Of a stretch of DNA of 10,212 bases, positions 5,632-10,212 are shown in pieces. The notes beneath the pieces are model-generated. The model was not told the origin of the DNA and searched no databases. It was given only the letters and a program-made list of their open reading frames with translations. Origin of the DNA: a bacterium (lineage in GTDB: Bacteria > Patescibacteriota > Minisyncoccia > UBA6257 > 2-01-FULL-56-20); assembly GCA_021813155.1 (NCBI GenBank), contig JAKALK010000035.1, forward strand, positions 1-10,212. The letters are read 5' to 3'. The position numbers and the translations under genes are program-made. How positions within the stretch are numbered: position 1 is the stretch's first letter; the number at the start of each line of letters is the position of its first letter.

Positions 5632-7641
5632 ATGAATTTAGTTATTGTCGAATCCCCCACTAAAGCCAAAACGATTTCTCATTTTTTGGGCAAAGACTAC
5701 AAAATTGAGTCTTCTTACGGCCACATCCGAGATTTACCCAAAAGCAAATTGGGTATTGATCTTGAGAACAATTTTGAACCCCAATATATCATTCCCAAAA
5801 AAGCCCAAAAAAATGTTACCTCGTTAAGAAAATTATCCGAAAAAGCTAAAGCCGTCATCATCGCAACCGACGAAGATCGAGAAGGAGAGGCTATCGCCTG
5901 GCATCTCGCTCAGGCTCTTAAACTCGACGAGATTAAAACTGAACGTATTGTTTTTCACGAAATCACCAAGGGCGCCATTGAAAACGCCTTGAAGTCGCCT
6001 CGCCACATTATTAAAACCTTGGTTGATGCCCAGCAAGCCCGACGAGTCTTAGATCGCCTTGTTGGTTACAAGCTCTCTCCTTTCTTATGGAAAAAAGTAG
6101 TTAGGGGCCTATCGGCTGGCCGTGTTCAATCCGTCGCCCTAAGACTTATCGTCGATCGCGAAAGTGAAATCAAGAACTTCAAACCCGAAGAGTACTGGAC
6201 CATCATCGCAATCCTCGAAAAAGGGAAAGAGAATTTTGAGGCTACTTTAACTAAAATCGGCAGTGAGAGCATCTCCAAATTAGGCGTTAAAAACCAAACT
6301 GATGCCGAAAAAATTGTGGCCGATCTAAAAAAATCATCCTATCAAGTTTCATCCGTCCAAAAAACAGAAGTTCGAAAAAACCCTCTCCCCCCATTTATCA
6401 CCAGCACCCTTCAACAAACCGCCTCTCGCGCCTATGGCTACTCTTCTAAAAAAACAATGTTTCTAGCCCAATCTCTCTATGAAAACGGGCTTATCACCTA
6501 CATGCGCACCGACTCGGTGAATCTTTCCGATGAAGCCCTAAAACAGGCTCAAACTTGGATCAGAAGCAATCTAGAGACTAAATACTACCGCGAGCCACGG
6601 TTATTTAAAAACAAATCCAAACTTGCCCAAGAAGCCCATGAAGCTATCCGCCCAACCGATTCTTCTTTAGCTCCTACCGAAATTGCTAAGTCATCGCTTA
6701 AGAAAAAGTTAGAAAAAGACGAAGCTAAACTCTATGAAATAATCTGGCGGCGCTTTATTGCCTCTCAGCTTCCCGAAGCCGTTTTTGATTCCACCCGAGT
6801 TGAAATTGCAGCTAAAATAAAAACTAAAAACTATACCCTTCAATCCAACGGGAATATCCTTCGCTTTGATGGCTTTCTAAAAATCTGGCCCATCAAGTTC
6901 GAAGACAAAACCCTGCCCGACCTAGAAGAGAAAGACGACCTATCTCTCTCCTCTATTACCCCCTCTCAACACTTCACTGAACCCCCTCCCCGCTACAACG
7001 AAGCTTCACTCATTAAAACTCTAGAGAAATACGGCATTGGTCGTCCCTCAACCTACGCCCCTATCATCTCTGTTATCCAAGAGAGGAACTACGTCGAAAA
7101 AATTGAAAAACGTTTTCATCCAACCGAAATCGGAACGTTAGTTAATAAAGTTCTAACCGAACACTTCCCCAAAATTGTTGATATCGACTTCACGGCCAAG
7201 ATGGAAGAAGAACTCGATGAAGTTGCCGAAGGCAAGCAGTCTTGGCGGGAAACCATCCGCAACTTCTATGAGCCTTTCTCGAAACACCTGGAACAAAAAT
7301 ACGAAGAAGTCGAAAAGCAAAACATGGTCAATGAAACCACGGATGAAAAATGCGAAAAGTGCGGCAAGCCAATGGTTATTAAATTCGGCCGCTTCGGTAA
7401 ATTCATGGCCTGCTCTGGATTCCCTGACTGCAAAAACACCAAAACCCTCAAATCAGAACCTAAGAAAATAGGGATGAAGTGCCCCAAATGCGAAGAGGGC
7501 GATGTTATCGAACGACGCGTTTCCAAGGGTCGCGCTCGCGGTAAGACTTTCTGGGGTTGCAGTCGATACCCCGAGTGCGACTATGCCAGCTGGACTAACC
7601 CTCTCTTGCCCCCCGTCCCCAAACAAGAACCTTCTTCTTGA
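5632..7641 (+). CDS. topA: DNA topoisomerase I (type IA)
   Basis: This enzyme relaxes negative supercoils by cutting and passing one DNA strand. The 669 residues begin with the Toprim domain: VIVESPTKAKTI with the catalytic E7, and ATDEDREGE with the metal-binding D80, D82 and E84. DAQQARRVLDRLVGYKLSPFLW (132-153) and GLSAGRVQSVALRLI (159-173) follow. The active-site tyrosine is Y290 in GLITYMRTDS, with EAHEAIRPT at 334-342 and EKYGIGRPSTYAPII at 465-479. Two C-terminal Cys4 zinc ribbons are intact: C574, C577, C594, C600 and C617, C620, C643, C649. Fewer zinc ribbons than in the E. coli enzyme are usual outside Proteobacteria. MNLVIVESP is the canonical N terminus. The start lacks a Shine-Dalgarno sequence; translation probably depends on readthrough transcription from dprA. 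It ends with TGA. Confidence 0.98.
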   Translation: MNLVIVESPTKAKTISHFLGKDYKIESSYGHIRDLPKSKLGIDLENNFEPQYIIPKKAQKNVTSLRKLSEKAKAVIIATDEDREGEAIAWHLAQALKLDEIKTERIVFHEITKGAIENALKSPRHIIKTLVDAQQARRVLDRLVGYKLSPFLWKKVVRGLSAGRVQSVALRLIVDRESEIKNFKPEEYWTIIAILEKGKENFEATLTKIGSESISKLGVKNQTDAEKIVADLKKSSYQVSSVQKTEVRKNPLPPFITSTLQQTASRAYGYSSKKTMFLAQSLYENGLITYMRTDSVNLSDEALKQAQTWIRSNLETKYYREPRLFKNKSKLAQEAHEAIRPTDSSLAPTEIAKSSLKKKLEKDEAKLYEIIWRRFIASQLPEAVFDSTRVEIAAKIKTKNYTLQSNGNILRFDGFLKIWPIKFEDKTLPDLEEKDDLSLSSITPSQHFTEPPPRYNEASLIKTLEKYGIGRPSTYAPIISVIQERNYVEKIEKRFHPTEIGTLVNKVLTEHFPKIVDIDFTAKMEEELDEVAEGKQSWRETIRNFYEPFSKHLEQKYEEVEKQNMVNETTDEKCEKCGKPMVIKFGRFGKFMACSGFPDCKNTKTLKSEPKKIGMKCPKCEEGDVIERRVSKGRARGKTFWGCSRYPECDYASWTNPLLPPVPKQEPSS

Positions 7642-7666
7642 TTCCTAGCCCACAATTTCTCATACT
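7638..7666 (+). promoter_or_regulatory. Candidate promoter of rel overlapping the topA stop, predicted leaderless
   Basis: TTGATT (7638-7643, covering the topA stop codon), a 17-base spacer and CATACT (7661-7666) form a reasonable sigma70 match. The rel ATG is at 7673, six bases after the -10, so transcription would start at the start codon. A GAGGG sits one base before the ATG, too close to serve as a normal ribosome binding site. Confidence 0.5.
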
Positions 7667-7672
7667 GAGGGC

Positions 7673-9139
7673 ATGACAGCCGAAGACATTGAAAAACAGG
7701 ACCCCAAAAGCCTAATCGGACGGGCCTTTAGGTTTTCTAAGTTTGCCCACGAAGGCCAAAAGCGGGAAAACGGGGAACCCTACATTAATCACTGTCTAGC
7801 CACGGCTGAATTTTTAAGTGAGTGGCACTTAGATGAAACCACCGTCGCTGCCGGCCTACTCCACGATATTCCTAGAATAACTAACGTCCCCATTGAGAAA
7901 ATCAAAGAGGAATTTGGTGGCGAGATTGCTTTCTTAGTGGACGGTATGACCAAAATCTCTCCTGTTCGATATAAAAACACCGCCACCAAAATCGAAAACC
8001 TAAGAAAACTCATTCTGGCCCTAAGCGGCGACTTAAGGATTATCTTTATCAAATTAGCCAACCGCCTTCATAACCTAAGAACTATTGATGGCATTCCCGA
8101 AGAACGACGCATAGATTTCGCCCAGGAAACCAATGATATCTATGCCGCTCTTGCTAACCAGATAGGAATGCAAAACCTAGCCGGAGAAATGTATGACCTT
8201 TGTTTTCCAGTTCTTTATCCGAAAGAATACGAGTGGCTCATCCAAAACATCAAAGACGAGTTTTCTACTCGCCATGAATACCTCGTCCGATTCAAACCAA
8301 TTCTTGAATCTGTTTTAAAAGAAAAAGGATTAGAGCCCGTTCTTATCGACTTCCGTGCCAAACGCTATTCCAGTCTTTATGCCAAGCTACAAAGATACGC
8401 CATGGATTTTTCGAAAATCTACGACCTTATTACAACCTGGGTAGTCTTCAAAGAAGTCAAAGATTGTTACGAGGCGATGGGGGCCATCCACCAAGTCTGG
8501 CCACCCCTTGAGGGTCGCATTAAGGACTACATCGCCTCCCCTAAGGCGAATGGATATCGCTCCCTTCACACCACTATCATCGGCCCCGAAGGTAAACATG
8601 TCGAGATTCAAATTCACACCGAAAAAATGCACGACGAAAACAAAAACGGACTGGCCGCCCACTGGCTCTATAAACAAAACCTAGAAAAAAAAGATGAGTC
8701 CTCAAAATCCATCAAGGATAAGTTAAAAGAAATTCCTCTTCTTCGTCATCTAAGACGCTGGCAAAACAACTCAGTCGATCTTGCCTCAAGCTACCAAGAA
8801 TTTATCGAGGCAATGAAAATTGATTTCTTCAATGATCGAATTTTTGTACTCACCCCAAAAGGCGATGTCATCGACCTACCCAAAGGGTCAACCCCCTTAG
8901 ATTTCGCTTATAAAATTCACTCTGATGTTGGAAATGGCGCGATTAAGGCCGAGATCAACAACGCATTGAAACCACTGAGTGTCGAACTCACCTCTGGCGA
9001 TGTTATTAAAATCATTACCCAAAAAGGCAAAGGGCCATCTCTAGATTGGCTCAAAATCGCAAAAACCTCCCACGCCCGAGAGCATATCCGCGAATTCTTT
9101 AATCAAAAAAGAAAGAAGCTTGATAAACGACTCTTCTAA
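7673..9139 (+). CDS. rel: RelA/SpoT-family (p)ppGpp enzyme, short form with degenerate hydrolase site
   Basis: This family makes, and usually also degrades, the alarmone (p)ppGpp. The 488 residues show an HD domain (about 15-165), a synthetase domain (about 200-335) and a TGS domain (about 384-450, RIFVLTPKGDVIDLPKGSTPLDFAY), then a helical end. The C-terminal zinc-finger and ACT domains of full-length Rel (about 730 residues) are missing. In the HD domain H40 and the H64-D65 pair remain, but the ED diad after HD is R68-I69, and the metal-ligand Asp of KLADRLHN is Asn (N130). In the synthetase, R228/K230/S234/K238, D251, the RIKD motif of bifunctional enzymes (282-285), Y295, H299, E311 and Q313 are kept. 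W256 replaces the Arg of AIR, H315 replaces the Arg of EIQIRT, and N323-K324 replaces the Ala-Glu of MHxxAExG. Hydrolysis is probably lost; synthesis is uncertain. rel converges on parB with a 27-base gap. Confidence 0.94.
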   Translation: MTAEDIEKQDPKSLIGRAFRFSKFAHEGQKRENGEPYINHCLATAEFLSEWHLDETTVAAGLLHDIPRITNVPIEKIKEEFGGEIAFLVDGMTKISPVRYKNTATKIENLRKLILALSGDLRIIFIKLANRLHNLRTIDGIPEERRIDFAQETNDIYAALANQIGMQNLAGEMYDLCFPVLYPKEYEWLIQNIKDEFSTRHEYLVRFKPILESVLKEKGLEPVLIDFRAKRYSSLYAKLQRYAMDFSKIYDLITTWVVFKEVKDCYEAMGAIHQVWPPLEGRIKDYIASPKANGYRSLHTTIIGPEGKHVEIQIHTEKMHDENKNGLAAHWLYKQNLEKKDESSKSIKDKLKEIPLLRHLRRWQNNSVDLASSYQEFIEAMKIDFFNDRIFVLTPKGDVIDLPKGSTPLDFAYKIHSDVGNGAIKAEINNALKPLSVELTSGDVIKIITQKGKGPSLDWLKIAKTSHAREHIREFFNQKRKKLDKRLF

Positions 9140-9166
9140 ATTAAATACCCCAAGAGCCAAGACGCC

Positions 9167-10177
9167 CTACTCTAGTTTTAACTTCTCCAAAATACCATTC
9201 AATTCTTCGTCCGAATAATAGCGGATTGTAATTTTACCAGTCTCACCGTGCTTCTCAATCTTTACGGGCGCGCCTAGTTTTGAAGTCAATTCCTGTTCCA
9301 GCATTATTATCTCCGGTGGTAAACTCAAACCCGCACTCTCCCGCTTTTGCGGACTAACTTTTTCCTTGAGTTCTCGCGTAGTCATTCTTTTCGCCATAAT
9401 ATCTTCGAGTAGTCTTTTCTGCACCACTGGATCTGTAACCGAAAGCAAAAGTCTACCGTGGGTTTCTGTTATCTCTCTCCTCGCTAAAACATCCTGAATG
9501 TAGGCGGGCAAATCCAAAAGGCGCACGGAATTTGCCACCGCTTCCCGACTCTTGCCCAAGCGAGTTGCAATCTCTCTCTGGGTTAAATTAAATTCATCTT
9601 GTAACCTCGAAAAGGCTCGGGCTGTCTCTATTGGGTTCAAGTTCTCTCTCTGTAAATTTTCAACGATAGCCATCTCTAACCGCTCTCTCTCAAAATCCAC
9701 TCGTCTCACAATCGCCGGTACTCTCTCTAAACCCAAAAGTTTGGCAGCCATCAAGCGTCGCTCCCCGGCAATTAAAATATACTCAACGTCCGTCCCCGTC
9801 GGAGTTTCCTTATCCACCTTTGTTACCACCAGCGGCTGCAAAATCCCTACTTCACTGATGGAGGCTGCGAGTTCTTTAAGGGACTCTTCGCTAAAATCTT
9901 TTCTCGGCTGATGCGGGTTGGGCTTTATTTTCTGAACCTCAATCTGAAAAATCGCCTGCCCATCCGTAGCTCTCTGACGAGGATAACTCGGCCCCTGGTT
10001 CTCCTTATGAACCCCTACTAACCCCCCGTCCCCAGGGAGTTTTCCTAAATCCGATCCCTGCGGAAGTAAAGTAGGCTCATCTCCCGCCCCCAATTTTCCC
10101 TGGACCGCTTCTCCATCTTTTGATCCCTGTCCCCCTTGAGGGGGTATTAACGATTCCAACCCTTTGCCTAAAGTCAT
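9167..10177 (-). CDS. parB: Chromosome-partitioning protein ParB (Spo0J family)
   Basis: ParB binds centromere-like parS sites, slides on DNA as a CTP-dependent clamp and works with the ATPase ParA in chromosome segregation. The 336 residues start with the ParA-stimulating motif LGKGLESLIPP (3-13). A long Gly/Gln/Pro-rich linker follows (about 14-75), of low complexity and longer than in many homologues. The ParB core has IKPNPHQPRKDF (84-95), GILQPLVV (111-118), IAGERRLMAAKLLGLERVPAIVR (136-158) with the GERR nucleotide-binding motif, and ENLQRENLNPIE (173-184). A helix-turn-helix lies at LTQREIATRLGKSREAVANSVRLL (198-221). The C-terminal dimerisation segment is GKITIRYYSDEELNGILEKL (314-333). 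The start ATG follows an AT-rich stretch without a Shine-Dalgarno sequence. A ParA gene would be expected beyond the right edge. No parS sequence was seen in this window. Confidence 0.96.
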   Translation of the reverse strand: MTLGKGLESLIPPQGGQGSKDGEAVQGKLGAGDEPTLLPQGSDLGKLPGDGGLVGVHKENQGPSYPRQRATDGQAIFQIEVQKIKPNPHQPRKDFSEESLKELAASISEVGILQPLVVTKVDKETPTGTDVEYILIAGERRLMAAKLLGLERVPAIVRRVDFERERLEMAIVENLQRENLNPIETARAFSRLQDEFNLTQREIATRLGKSREAVANSVRLLDLPAYIQDVLARREITETHGRLLLSVTDPVVQKRLLEDIMAKRMTTRELKEKVSPQKRESAGLSLPPEIIMLEQELTSKLGAPVKIEKHGETGKITIRYYSDEELNGILEKLKLE

Positions 10178-10212
10178 AAATCAAATTAAATTACATTAAA
10201 ATTACCGAAATT

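Noticed and set aside
9131..9156. CTCTT/AAGAG inverted repeat between rel and parB as a bidirectional terminator
   Set aside because: Only five pairs with a 16-base loop and no T-run on either strand.
9140..10212. parS site or replication origin near parB
   Set aside because: No TGTTNCACGTGAAACA-like sequence and no CACGTG core was found anywhere in the window; no DnaA-box cluster.

Overview
The window reads as ordinary chromosomal backbone from a member of the Candidatus Patescibacteria (candidate phyla radiation), most likely Parcubacteria-like. The reasons are the compact gene packing, short intergenic gaps, almost no Shine-Dalgarno sequences, a parcubacterial-style type IV pilin, tRNAs without an encoded CCA, and a short Rel protein lacking the C-terminal regulatory domains. 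The lineage call is inference from style; no marker was searched. TGA ends topA and does not occur inside genes, so the standard bacterial code fits.

Layout. From about 4480 down to 1 everything is on the minus strand. First comes a pilus-assembly pair: a PilO-like protein and a 67-residue one-helix membrane protein. Next are tRNA-Val(GAC) and tRNA-Ile(GAT) behind their own promoter. A Nudix hydrolase and an RluA-family pseudouridine synthase follow. A second pilus block with its own promoter then holds a type IV major-pilin-like protein, a polytopic membrane protein, and the N-terminal 259 residues of a PilB/GspE assembly ATPase cut by the window edge. From 4569 to 9139 the plus strand carries dprA, topA and a RelA/SpoT homologue. 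A parB/spo0J gene converges on rel from the right edge (10177 to 9167).

How the genes fit together. PilB, pilin and PilO are parts of a type IV pilus, and DprA loads RecA onto incoming single-stranded DNA, so pilus-mediated DNA uptake is a reasonable theme. dprA next to topA is a widespread bacterial arrangement. TopA and ParB are housekeeping chromosome genes, and Rel is the alarmone enzyme.

No mobile element, CRISPR array or obviously novel multi-gene system is visible. The most interesting signals are small. (1) tRNA-Val has a leader hairpin, a trailer and a distal element that can pair in mutually exclusive ways. (2) The Nudix start codon lies three bases after the tRNA-Ile 3' end, so tRNA processing alone could make a nearly leaderless mRNA. 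(3) Good promoter matches sit so close to the pilO, dprA and rel start codons that leaderless transcripts are predicted. (4) The Rel protein has lost key hydrolase residues and several conserved synthetase residues. (5) A perfect DnaA box lies just upstream of the pilin promoter.
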